This document shows positions 24,314 through 33,638 of a stretch of DNA of 64,000 nucleotides, piece after piece. Below the pieces are notes generated by a model. The model saw nothing but the letters and a program-made list of their open reading frames with translations. It was not told the origin of the DNA and searched no databases. The number at the start of each line of letters is the position of its first letter. Position 1 is the stretch's first letter. The DNA is from Gaeumannomyces sp. JS-464 (taxonomy: Eukaryota; Ascomycota; Sordariomycetes; Magnaporthales; Magnaporthaceae), in assembly GCA_002197995.1 (NCBI GenBank), contig NGZR01000001.1, forward strand, positions 15,209,501-15,273,500. The letters are read 5' to 3'. A program made the translations under genes and the position numbers.

Positions 24314-24717
24314 ATGAGGCCCCTCGCCCTCCTCGCCATCCCTCTCCTCCACCTACCAGTGGCCCTTGCGGCCATCGGCGGCCGATGCGACAGCAGCTGG
24401 GGCTCGCAGTGCATCTGCCTGGATGTCAACGACTGCGCCCGCCGCGGTGGCACCTCGAAGTCGGGCGGACCGGGAACCTGGAGCTGCCCGCATGACCCGG
24501 ACAACGTCCAGGGCTGCTTCATCGGCGGCTGCTTCGGCCGTGAGAGCTTCTGCACCTGGCGCGAGGGTTGCGCTGGGACGCGGACGATCCGCCCTGGTAA
24601 GTCTCGACTTGGAGTACGCGTCCCCCAGATTGCGTACGCGTCTCTGGCACGTGTGCGCGGCTTGCAGAGCCGACCTGCCCTGGCGGCAACGACTATGTCT
24701 GCTGCGACTACGCCTAG
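24314..24717 (+). CDS. Small secreted cysteine-rich protein (candidate effector-like), two exons
   Basis: Exons 24,314-24,596 and 24,668-24,717. The 71-bp intron begins GTAAGT and ends TTGCAG. The spliced product is 110 residues. The first ~20 residues are a signal peptide (hydrophobic core LALLAIPLLHLPVALA). The mature part has 12 cysteines, in the order RC, QCIC, NDC, WSC, QGC, GGC, FC, EGC, PTC and VCC near the C-terminus (CPGGNDYVCCDYA). Splicing matters: without it the frame runs on with no cysteines, whereas the spliced end restores the conserved CPGGNDxVCC-type tail I recall from small secreted proteins of plant-associated and soil ascomycetes. No enzymatic motif. It sits beside the transposon block, a common place for lineage-specific secreted proteins. 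The function is not known. Confidence 0.75.
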
Positions 24718-24959
24718 CAGCGGCGGCGGCCGAGATCGTTAACCGCGGCTCCGCTACTGCTTCCTAGGAGGACTCTACAATGGCATACACCTCGGCCGCA
24801 GCGGCAATCTATGGGGGCGAGAGCGGTTAGGATGGGGTAGGGGATGGTTGAGATCCCAGGGGTGGCGTCGGGGAAGTCTTTTATCTTCGTACTCTAACTT
24901 TGTAAATGAACCGAATTGGACTTCGCTAGCATGGACGTCAATACTTCTAAGTTCAGCAT

Positions 24960-26010
24960 GCCTTGTCCGCCTTATGTAGCCAGCCACGTGAGCCCACTGC
25001 TCGCCCATCGCAACCAGCCCCCTACGCATCTCCAGTAGCGACAGCTTCCCCGTCGACATGGGCCAAGGCAAGCCTCTGAACCGCCTCGAGGTCCCACACA
25101 CGCACACAGTAAGGGCCCTTATCGTAGCCTTGAGACGCGATAGCAAGCCTCCCGAACCCGGTCGTTGACGTTCCTTATCATGCAGGACTCCTCGTTGAAC
25201 AGGTCGAAGAGCCACACCTTCGCGCCGCCGGCTGCCGCCGCGGCCCAGTCCCACACCTTGACCCGGCCGTCGCTGGTGCCGACCGTGGCCATGAACCGTC
25301 GGCCGAGCGGGACGGTCGTCCGCACCGGAGCGTCGTGGGCAGCGTGCGGGGCCCGGACGCGGGCGCGCCCGTCCCTGGTCCAGGTGTGGATGTTCCCCGC
25401 CAAGCCGTAGGTGAGCAGGTGGCCCTCGGCGTCTTGGGACGGCTGTTCGTTGGACCTGGAATCGGCATCCTTGCGCGTTGCGATGAGCTCCCCGTTTGTG
25501 CCTTCCAGCACAAATTCCTTTTTTTTTCCCTTTTGGGGGGGGGGGGGGGGGGGGGTGTTTGTCTGCCTATTATTGCCCATGAAATGGAAGGGAGGGAGGG
25601 CGTTGCGCACCCAGACTTCCAATCCCATACCCGAACGACGCCTGTCGCCCCAGTTCGGAGGCGAACGCTGTCGGGGCCGGGTTCGAGGGAGAGGATGGAG
25701 GGGCCCTCGGCGTGGCCCTCGAGCACGCGGACGCAGGCTTTGGTGCCGAGGTCCCAAATGCGTACCCCGTCGCCGCCGCTCGAGGCAAGCAACCCATCGC
25801 CAAGCTCCACCAGGTTCGCGATCCCGTCGGCGTGGCCCCGTAGGATACCCGTGGGTTTTCGTCGGTCCAGTTCCACAGCGCTATCAACCCGTCCGCGTAC
25901 GCTGAGGCAAATGTCGAGCCGCCGTTGAGGAAAGGCTACTCTTTAACGCCGTCTTCGTGTCCGATGAAATCACGGACGTGGGTTCTGGTGGGGCAATAGT
26001 TATCAGTCGG
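24960..26010 (-). pseudogene. WD40-repeat protein gene, broken by several frameshifts
   Basis: Minus-strand readings give successive WD40 blades in different frames: GHEDGV / STFASAYADGLIALWNWTDE; LRGHADGIANLVELGDGLL with SSGGDGVRIWDLGTKACVR; LEGHAEGPSILSLEPG with VVRVWDW; FMATVGTSDGRVKVWDWAA; and GPYCVRVWDLEAVQRLAL. At least four frame changes and a 21-G tract interrupt them, so no continuous protein is possible. Repeat spacing fits a small beta-propeller protein. Whether it once belonged to a larger NLR-type protein cannot be told. Confidence 0.7.
25535..25555. repeat. Homopolymer of 21 G
   Basis: Uninterrupted G run (C run on the coding strand of the WD40 relic). Its true length is uncertain because such runs are error-prone. 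It lies inside the pseudogene and encodes a Pro or Gly tract depending on frame. Confidence 0.9.
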
Positions 26011-26882
26011 GGGGAATTAGTCTGCCTGAGATGCCGCCGCGGGCGAAGAGAAAAAACATGGAGGCCCTTTACCCTGTTTCCAAATTCCACAGACCCATTT
26101 GCCCTTGGGCGCATCACGCGACGCCGTCAACATGAGGTTGGATGTCGGGTGGCACGCGGCGTGCCACACCAGTCCCGTCTCCAGCACGGCGTGGTGGTTG
26201 GAACAAGCATGGCCCGGGTTTGATGGCAGCCAGGACAGGCGAGGCCATGAACGACGGTGTGGCTGCCTGGCGCAACTACGTATTTTTCCGTCAAGACAAA
26301 CCCGTTTACCAGTGTGCTTTGGGAGACGTCGAAGCAGAAGGTGTTGAGCGGTTGCATCATGATGTATTTAACACAGATGGGTACCTTTTCAGTCGAGATT
26401 TCGGAGTGTAGCGGACGATTTGGGCACTGTGAATTTTTGTAATAGATAAACGAAGGCCAGGGTACCAACACGCTGCGGTAAATAAATTGGCGAGGACGAC
26501 ATTGGAAGAGAAACGGCAGCTGCTGCTTCTAAAACACATGCCCGTGGCCTTCACATTAGTAATGGGAGACGCGACGACCCCGAAAAAGAGACCAGACGTG
26601 GCGCTATTGGGGTCAGGGTCCATCAAGCGCAACTGTGTGGCATACACAAATGTGTTGGGTCCTCCACCTGGAGGGTAGCGCAAATTCGCCAGAGACCAGC
26701 GATGAAGAGGATCACTCGCATGGGATATTCCCGTTTCCACTCACCCATAGAACCCGTGGTTCCGACTTCTACCTCCGGATCGCTCAGCAGGGTACAGTCT
26801 TATAATACATTCTATCGCAGTCGAGCGCCGAGACCAGGCCACATCCACTCAAAGCCATAGGTAGCCAAGCAACAAAAGCACC
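26011..26882. other. No gene recognised
   Basis: A minus-strand open frame at 26,357-26,740 has protein-like composition (it begins METGISHASDPLHRW) but no family I recognise and no supporting splice sites. It may be another decayed gene fragment. The rest shows nothing. Confidence 0.35.
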
Positions 26883-27345
26883 ATGGGAGTCTCCCCAATA
26901 CCCCCTCCCCTGCCAGAAACTCCGCCGGAGACTTCTCGCAATGCCGCACCGCCCACACCTACCCCAGAGCCGCCCGCCGTGGCAAACAGCGGCCCTCACG
27001 GATCCCTGCTGGTCGAGCTTGCAATCTTCAACGGCTGCCCTTTCAAGGACCATTGGGCGTATTTCGCCCGGTCGAGGGACAGCGTCGACGTCGGCGTCAT
27101 GATGCGTGCAGCGGGCGACGTCAGGACCGGGTTCACGTCCAGCACACAGCGAAGCCGCAGCTTCGACCTGGGTAGGAGGCAAGCCGATGAAAAGAATCCC
27201 TCTGCAGTGGATCGACGCCCGGTTTCTGGACGGGGCTGCCATGTTCAACCACGGCGAATCCGGGACGGACGGCACCCCCTTGTGCCCGTTCGAAGCCGGC
27301 GCCGCCAACATCCGAGTTCCGGAAAAGTCGTTAAAACATGTGTAT
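26883..27345 (+). pseudogene. DUF6540-type protein, frameshifted and 3'-truncated
   Basis: From ATG 26,883 the frame gives a Pro-rich lead and then the family core: LLVELAIFNGCPFKDHWAYF, then GVMMRAAGDVRTGFT. After about 27,165 the matching sequence is in another frame: KRIPLQWIDARFLDGAAMFN, then CPFEAGAANIRVPEKSL. I recall this arrangement (PFKDHWAY, GDVRxGF, RRIPLQWVD, PEKxL) from the fungal DUF6540 family, whose function is unknown. The usual C-terminal exon (NCQTW-type segment) is not present downstream, where the sequence instead belongs to the decayed lectin-like gene on the other strand. One frameshift plus a missing end indicates a pseudogene. Confidence 0.65.
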
Positions 27346-27410
27346 CGTTCCATCCCTATAACTGACGGCCTTGGGCGGCCCGGTGATGTTTCATGTCACA
27401 ACAGTCCAGG

Positions 27411-28500
27411 CCCCCTGGTGACGAACTCCCTCCCCGTAAGGGGCACACCCTGTGTAGCAGCGAGTTGTTGGCGCTGCTCCAGACGAATAGATCAACGCGG
27501 TCTTCTGCCCAAGAGATAGCCTCCGGCTCACCCTGGATTTGCAGGTCCGTGTCGATCGAAGACCGTCGCCGCTGCCGCCTCTCCATCCCTCGTTGCTGGC
27601 CCGGGTGTCGCACGTCCTTCACCAGAGCCTGTCGTATCCGTCTCTGGCGAACACGTCGGTGCGCCCGGAGCCCCGCGAGACCACGGCCGGCGCCGTGGTT
27701 ATGTAGCCCCCTAATCCTCCATGTTGTCACCGCCCACGCCGTCGAACACGGCCCACGTGTCTCCCCCTCGCGCCCCCGACAGTGCGCTGGGCGAGCCGTG
27801 GAGGAGATGGCGGTCCCGGCGCTTGATGGCGGTCCTGGCGCTTGATGGCGAAGACGCCGAGTCTCCCCGGACCCTAGGATACGGCCTGCGGAGCAACAGG
27901 TGCCAGGCCCGTCGACTGGAGCGTTGTCGCAGCTCTGTAGCTCATATACCTCCTCGCAGTAGTTCCAACTTAAAGTACGTCATCTTCAGGGCCTCATCCG
28001 TTGCCCCGGAGCTCAGGAACAAGACCTCCGGGCCGTACTGCCCCTCGCGGGGCGGGACCAGCACAGCGACCCGGTTTACTGCTTGGGTGGCCGCAACGCC
28101 AGCGCCAGTTGTTCCCGAGGAGTTGGTGCTAAAAGACCTGTCCGTGTTGTCCCGGTGGCCGGCGTGGTAAAGTCTTCCGGAGTCGATATAGATTACATCG
28201 GTCTTGTTATGGTAAATGGACGATCGGGACTGGGCGGAGATTGGCAGAGGACTTTTGTCGGCTGGAAGTGAAATCCGTGGTATGACCTTCTCGGCGAGAC
28301 CGCCGAGATTGGGGAGAAAAGTCCGTAGGCGAGCTGGCGCTCGAGTTGCGGCGGACGGTAGTGAGAATGTTAGATAAGAAGCGAGGGTCATGGTTCACTC
28401 CAAAGAATTCGATATGGGGAGGACCCCACGAAACCGCCGTCTGGAAACCAAAGGCCGAGACAGACGTCGCCGTGCCCGTCATGGCGGTCGAGTTGGCGGT
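27411..28500 (-). pseudogene. Lectin-like (PLL/fucose-lectin type beta-propeller) gene, decayed
   Basis: Minus-strand fragments in several frames: TATSVSAFGFQTAVSWGPPH, TDVIYIDSGRLYHAGHR, GGDTWAVFDGVGGDN, and QGEPEAISWAEDRVDLFVWSSANNSLLHR. The repeated unit with SWG/DRVDLFVxxxxxxLxHR is typical of fungal PLL-like and fucose-specific lectin propellers that bind sugars. The pieces cannot be joined without several frameshifts. It lies tail to tail with the broken DUF6540 gene. A different propeller family is possible. Confidence 0.5.
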
Positions 28501-29413
28501 GTTGCCGGGACTCGGGGAGGAGGTCTCTTTTTGCTACCGCGGGTGTCGATTACGAGCGAAGTCAGCCACGCAGGTGATCAGATCTCAAAGGCATAGCCCA
28601 GCTGCATACACCTTTCGTCGTTTATTCGACTGCCTTGTTGGAACGGTTGGCTGCTGTCGATGCTGCTTCGTTCAAGGCATAGAAGAAAGATCAGTAAATA
28701 GAAGAGACCGGGAAACTGGAAATCGTGAGACAGCCAAGGTGGTTGCCTTTCTGCTGTGCTTCCGCCAGCGCGCTCTTCCGCGCTACAGATCCTCGTAATA
28801 TTCGTCTACGTCCTAATATAAATAACACTATTGACATTCAGCAGATCACCAATAGTCTTTTGGCTCTTGCTGCTGTGCAATGGAACCGGTGAACCTGAGG
28901 GTCCCGCCAGCGGTCGTCGAGGAGGCCCCTGGACATGGAGCGCTGGCGTACGTCTGGATGTTACACTACCTTGGCCGCAAAAACAATGAGGACATCGACA
29001 GGGAGTTTTGAGGGATTAAGATCATGCCCGTCGCCGATATAGTTCCTGTCATAGCCATAGGGGAAGAAAGGGGGCTTGCGGCGGGCCGGCGCCCGTAAGC
29101 TCGCTGATGGGACACGACCTTTTAATAGTCGTGATTTTGGTTACTCCTTGTTTGTCGTATCGCCGCGAGATGGCCGAAAGGGAAGATAGTAATGAAAAAC
29201 AGAACTGAAAAAAGGAAGGGAGAAAAAAAACAAAAACATACGCCAAGCTCCTACAACACCCACGCAGGTATAAATAACAGGGATAAATAATGAGAACGCA
29301 GCGTGGATTGCACAAGGGGCATCAAACTCCGCGGGTAAGACTGGTGTTGCAGGGTGTCAGCTCTGCTGCTCTCCAGGTGCCTGATTAGTGTCCGTAGCCA
29401 GGGGCAAAAAAAC
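28501..29413. other. No gene recognised
   Basis: A short frame from about 28,880 (MEPVNLRVPPAVVEE and following) could be a gene fragment but matches nothing I know. The remainder holds the 3' region of the ERV2-like gene and AT-rich spacer. Confidence 0.35.
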
Positions 29414-30108
29414 TCACTCCTTCTCAAGCGTCAGGCCTATCCCCTCCCCTTCGGACCTCGCCTCCTTCTTCTTGCCCTTGTCGTCGCCGCAGCCGCAGTC
29501 GTAAAAGTCGCCAATCTTTGCGCAGTCAAACTCCTTCTTCTTGAGCCGCTGGTTGACCTGGTTGTGGACGAAGCAGGCCCAGCCCGCGGCGGCGTTGCGC
29601 GACGAGACCTGGGGCGGGTACTGCTTGAGCATCTTCTGGAAGTGCGACGCGCAGTCGCCGCAGGGGTACAGCCGCGCGAACAGCTGGATGTACGTCTTGA
29701 GCGCCAGGCTGTCGTCCTCGCTCGGCTTCTCGGGGAACCGCGCCATCATGGTGTGGAAGAGCTTCCAGGACGCGCGCCGAGCTCGGCTCTGGTGGGCAGG
29801 GCATGGGTTAGCAAAGTGTGATTCTGGTTCAAACGCCGAGTCCGAAGCGGCGTGGGGCCTCACTTTAGTGTTGCGTTCTCCAGCTTGGGCGCGATGGAAC
29901 CTCCGGCGAGGATGTCGGAAGATATTGCTAAGTTCGGTTTGCTAGCATCTTGCTCGGGGACGGACTGCTTCCCGGACGGCGGCTGCCCCAGAGAGATCGG
30001 CGGCATGTTGGTATGGCGGCTGCCGGACGACGATAGCATGTATGTGAACGTCAGGAAGGCGACGATGGAGAAGGCGACCATCAAGGTCAGGTGTTGGCGT
30101 CGCGCCAT
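29414..30108 (-). CDS. Erv2-like FAD-dependent sulfhydryl oxidase
   Basis: Exon 1 30,108-29,864 and exon 2 from about 29,788 to 29,414, separated by an intron of about 75 bp (GTGAGG..CACCAG). Exon 1 encodes a short basic N-terminus and one membrane segment (LTLMVAFSIVAFLTFTYML), so the protein is probably a type II ER-membrane protein like yeast Erv2. Exon 2 has the Erv/ALR core: WKLFHTMMARFPEKP, the redox-active pair YPCGDC with SHFQKMLKQYPPQ, SSRNAAAGWACFVHNQVN for FAD binding, and a C-terminal DCGCG shuttle motif. The family oxidises protein thiols and passes electrons to O2. Immediately after the acceptor the expected ELGRASW is split by a one-base shift (GGC GCG where GGC CGC GCG is expected). 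An alternative acceptor two bases further in would restore frame. With one added base the model is exactly 206 residues, so I treat the gene as probably intact. Confidence 0.82.
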
Positions 30109-30804
30109 GGCGGGTGGCTGTCTGGGGGTTCGCGATCGTCACAAGGCTGGCGGCGGTGTTTGGCCTGTGACGGTGTCGGCGAGGTCGGGTAGCTGCGCGC
30201 TGTCGACGGACTTCGCGAGAGAGACACGAACTGGTGTCAGCGGGTATATAGACCAGAAAAGGAGCGTGCAAGACAATTGATCTTGATGGTTGCTGATGAC
30301 AGGACGGACAAAATCAGCCCATGTCGTCCGTTTTGGAGGGGCCCAGAAGTCTGGCCAGCGGTCCGTCACGGGCGAGCCTCGACAGGATGCAGGGTCGGCC
30401 CACAAGCTAATCCAGGGGCTAGTCGGGTGGGTCCATTCCTGGGGTGTTGCCAAAAACGGCGCCCCACACGCCACAACGACTCGCGCTAACGTCAGCTCTC
30501 TAGGATTGCATCAACTGGAGCCATCCAACAAAGCTATCGTCACCACTCGAAGTTAATAGCTGTTCATTTCTTTGTTTTATTTTCCATAGATTTCGAGACA
30601 GACTCGGATTGCTAGCCGGTCTCGCCATCAGCATTTGCTTGCAGTGGCTCTATCCAAGGCGAGAGTCGTCACGAAGAAAAAGCTCCCCCAAGGACCACAG
30701 CTGGTCAATTTACACGAGACCCTGCCCAAACCATGATGGCTTCGGACACGAACAGAGTTGGCGATGCGCGGGTGACAAACCAATAACTACCGGAAACAAC
30801 CACA
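30109..30804. other. Intergenic, no gene seen
   Basis: Promoter of the ERV2-like gene and 3' region of the oxidoreductase. Overlapping open frames here are out of phase with any recognisable domain. Confidence 0.5.
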
Positions 30805-31892
30805 TTATTTCCGGGCCGGCACCGACGCAAACAGCTGCACCAAGCCCTCGCACGTGGTCGGGTGAACCACGATCAGGTTTGCGATCTCGGTGTACGGCGC
30901 CCCGAGCTTCATGGCCAGCTGCACGACCGGCAGCATCTCGCCCGCCGACGGGCCCAGCCCCACGAACCCCAGGATCCCGTCGCCGTCGGCCTCGACCAGC
31001 GCCTTGGCGAACCCGACGGCCGCCGCGCCCCTCCCATGGTCCGCGTGCGCAGGAACGCCTCCATCGGCAGCCTCGCCACGCGGACCGCCACCCCCTTCTC
31101 GCGCGCCTCGCGCTCCCGCAACCCCACCTGCGCCAGCTCGGTGGAGGTGAACAGCGTCGACGGCACCTGCCGCCCCGCCACGCCGCCGGGCCGCCGGGCC
31201 CCCGCCCCCGAAATCTGGTCGTAGACGACGCGAAAGTCGTCGAAGCCCACGTGCGTAAAGTACGGCCCGCCGACGCAGTCACCGACCGCGAAGACGCCGT
31301 CCGCCGTCGTGCGCAGCCGCGCGTCGACCTTGACGTGGTCCGCCCCGCCGCCCGCGAGCTCGACCCCGGCGGCCTCGAGCCCGATGCCCGCCGTGTTGGG
31401 CGTCAGGCCCGGGATCGCGCCGTCGACCCTGGCCGTCGATCCGGTGCAGATGACGATCGAGTCCGCCGTGACGATCCTGCCGCCGTCGATCTGGATCTGC
31501 TTGGGCCCCACGAACTTCCCAGTGCCCCGGATCAGCTCCACGCCCGTGCCGCAGAAGAGGTCCATGTGCAGGTCGGTCAGGCCCTGCACCATGGCCGCCT
31601 TGCGCGCCTTGACCGCGGCCATCTCGGCGCGGACCTGCCCGGCGGCGGCCGTGTAGGCCCCGAGGCCGTAGGACCCGCCGAGGCTCAACTCGTGCGCCAC
31701 CTTGCCCGACTGCACGAAGTTCTTGGACGGGAGGCAGGCCACGTTGGGGCAGGAGCCCCCGACCCACTGGCGCTCGATGACGGCGCACTTCTTGCCCTGG
31801 TCGCGCGCGAGCGTCCAGGCTGTGAACTTGCCGCCTTCGCCCGACCCGAGGGAGATAAAGTCATAGTGGTCTGGTGAAGACGCCGAAGGCAT
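30805..31892 (-). CDS. Pyridine-nucleotide-disulfide oxidoreductase-like protein lacking the central NAD(P)-binding domain
   Basis: Begins MPSASSPDHYDF at 31,892. An N-terminal FAD fold (LGSGEGGKFTAW), the redox disulfide motif GGSCPNVACLPSK, and the end of the FAD domain (SIVICTGSTARVD) are followed directly by TPNTAGIGLEAAGVEL and VFAVGDCVGGPYFTHVGFDD, then the interface domain (FTSTELAQVGL, LPMEAFLRTRTM). In mercuric-reductase-like relatives roughly 120 residues with a second Rossmann fold lie between AIPGL and GRTPNTAGIGL; here they are absent and the join is in frame. A one-base shift in a G run near 31,030 moves the C-terminus (GFAKALVEADGDGILGFVG, then VVHPTTCEGLVQLF) to another frame ending at 30,805. 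With one added base the protein is 362 residues, against about 470 for the family. Without the NAD(P) domain normal reductase activity is doubtful, so it may be a pseudogene. Confidence 0.7.
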
Positions 31893-32693
31893 GGTGGTTT
31901 GGGTGCGTATTACTCTGGTGATTCAGGGGTAAGACGTGTAAGGAACCTGCGTTCTTTGGGAAAGCAGGCTTGAGGGTGATATTGGCATACCAATTCGATG
32001 GCCTTCTCCTGGGATATCCGAATCATCTTTATACACGCTCGTCCTCTACATGTTGTCGCGGAAGTCAACGCTGTACAATTGCCACTTAGTAGTCACCACA
32101 GCCATCCTACCCAGCGCGATATTGGAAGTGCACGTCTCAGACAATTATGATATTGCTTAGGTACCCAGCTAGCGCTAGTGAGCCGTCAACCGCCTTGCAT
32201 GGTAGACATACAAGATAGGCAACTAGCCATGACGGATCATGGAGAAAATGCGTGATTTCAGGAGGGTGGGATACATGTGCATTCATGCACTCGGCTGCCG
32301 TTGGCGTAGCAATGTCTTGACTAGAAAATGATCTCCAGAATTCGGAGGGGAAGGGTTGTCACCGACATCTCGACGGCAACCGGGGAATGTGCAGTCGGCA
32401 TTAGCCCGAGAGGCATCAAATCCCGAACCAGGCCGCTTTTGCCAATGGCAATATCGTGGAACATGGATCGGTAATCAAATATGCAAACGATGGAATCAAG
32501 ACATGATTCCCCATACACGTTGCAGCTAACAGCAGATACGGCGTTCGGCGGTATTTGCTCATATCACCTCCTTGAAGCCTGCCCCATGCCGGATAGCGGG
32601 GTCGAGAGAAGACGGCGGGACGATCGCCGCTATTACACCATCTCGTTGGAATAAACGCAGATTTTTTTTCTCTAGATCTACGTCATTATATAT
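31893..32693. other. Intergenic, no gene seen
   Basis: Spacer between two minus-strand genes. A 65-codon frame at 32,321-32,518 has no recognisable content. It presumably contains the promoter of the oxidoreductase and the terminator region of the dehydrogenase. Confidence 0.5.
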
Positions 32694-33638
32694 CTATATA
32701 ATGTTCTTGAGATTCTGGCCGGCAAGGAACCGGCGGAGGTTGTAGGCAATTAGGTCCTCAGCACCCTGCGGCCTGCCACCGGCAGCGTGGGGGCTGACAA
32801 AGACGTTGGGGGCGTCCCACAGCGGCGAAGGCTCGGGCAGGGGCTCCGTCTCGAAGACGTCGAGCGCGGCGCCGCCGAGCTCGCCCTTTTTGAGCGCGGC
32901 CACCAGCGCGTCCTCGTCGACCGACGTGCCCCTGCCGACGTTGACGAGCCACGCGTGCTTAGGCAGCATCCGCAGGCGGTCGGCGTTGAGGGCGTGGCGG
33001 GTCGAGTCGGAGCCGGGCAGGATCATGACGAGGGCGTCGGCGCGCGGCAGCAGCTCCGGCAGCCTGTCCTCGCCGTAGACCTCGACGCCGTCGCGCACGC
33101 CGGCGCTGCGGGCGACGCCCGTGACCCTCGCGCCGAGCCCGGTCAGCAGGGGCGCCAGCGTCTTTGCGATGTTGCCGAAGCCCCACACGAGCACGTTGGC
33201 GCCGCGCAGGCTGGTGAAGCGGCCGGCGGGACGGTCGGGCTGGGCGCCGCCGAGGTGGCCGGGCCACTGGCGCTTGAGCTGGTAGTCGCGCATCTCGTCG
33301 AAGCGGCGGGCGGCGAGCAGCAGCAGGCCCAGGGCGTGCTCGGCGACGGTGTGGTCGTGCAGGCCCGAGCCCGTGGTGATCTTGACCTTGGCCGGGTCGA
33401 AGCCGGCGCCCAGGACGTCGTTGGGTCCCGCGGCCAGCGACTGGATCCAGCGCAGCTTGGTCAGGCGCTTGACGGCGTCCTTGAGGTTGTCGGCGCTGTT
33501 GGTCCAGGTGACGAGCACCTCGGCGTCGGCCAGCTCGTCCGGGATCGGCGTCTTGACGTCGTACGGGTGCAGGCTGACGCCGAAGCCCTCGAGGCTCGGC
33601 ACGTCGAGCTTGAGCGACGTCGGGTAGAGGAGCTTCAT
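32694..33638 (-). CDS. D-isomer-specific 2-hydroxyacid dehydrogenase (NAD-dependent)
   Basis: Single exon of 314 residues starting MKLLYPTSLKLDVP. I prefer this ATG to the upstream in-frame one, which would add a Gln/His-rich 23-residue lead with no family counterpart; the chosen start also has a good context (CCCACCATGA). Family features: the NAD-binding Rossmann motif VWGFGNIAKTL (about residue 141), the catalytic Arg in NVGRGTSVDEDAL (R226), the Glu in DVFETEPLPEPSPLW (E255) and the His in VSPHAAGG (H274). The length and catalytic triad match cytosolic enzymes that reduce 2-keto acids to D-2-hydroxy acids (glyoxylate/hydroxypyruvate reductase-like). The exact substrate cannot be told. The frame is clean throughout. 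Confidence 0.9.
   Translation of the reverse strand: MKLLYPTSLKLDVPSLEGFGVSLHPYDVKTPIPDELADAEVLVTWTNSADNLKDAVKRLTKLRWIQSLAAGPNDVLGAGFDPAKVKITTGSGLHDHTVAEHALGLLLLAARRFDEMRDYQLKRQWPGHLGGAQPDRPAGRFTSLRGANVLVWGFGNIAKTLAPLLTGLGARVTGVARSAGVRDGVEVYGEDRLPELLPRADALVMILPGSDSTRHALNADRLRMLPKHAWLVNVGRGTSVDEDALVAALKKGELGGAALDVFETEPLPEPSPLWDAPNVFVSPHAAGGRPQGAEDLIAYNLRRFLAGQNLKNII

Noticed and set aside
24314..24742. Unspliced reading of the secreted protein to 24,742
   Set aside because: Past the GTAAGT donor the reading loses its cysteines; splicing at 24,597-24,667 gives the family-like CPGGNDYVCC end.
30609..31877. 422-codon plus-strand frame
   Set aside because: It is the antisense of the GC-rich oxidoreductase gene; its Arg/Pro/Ala-rich composition carries no domain.
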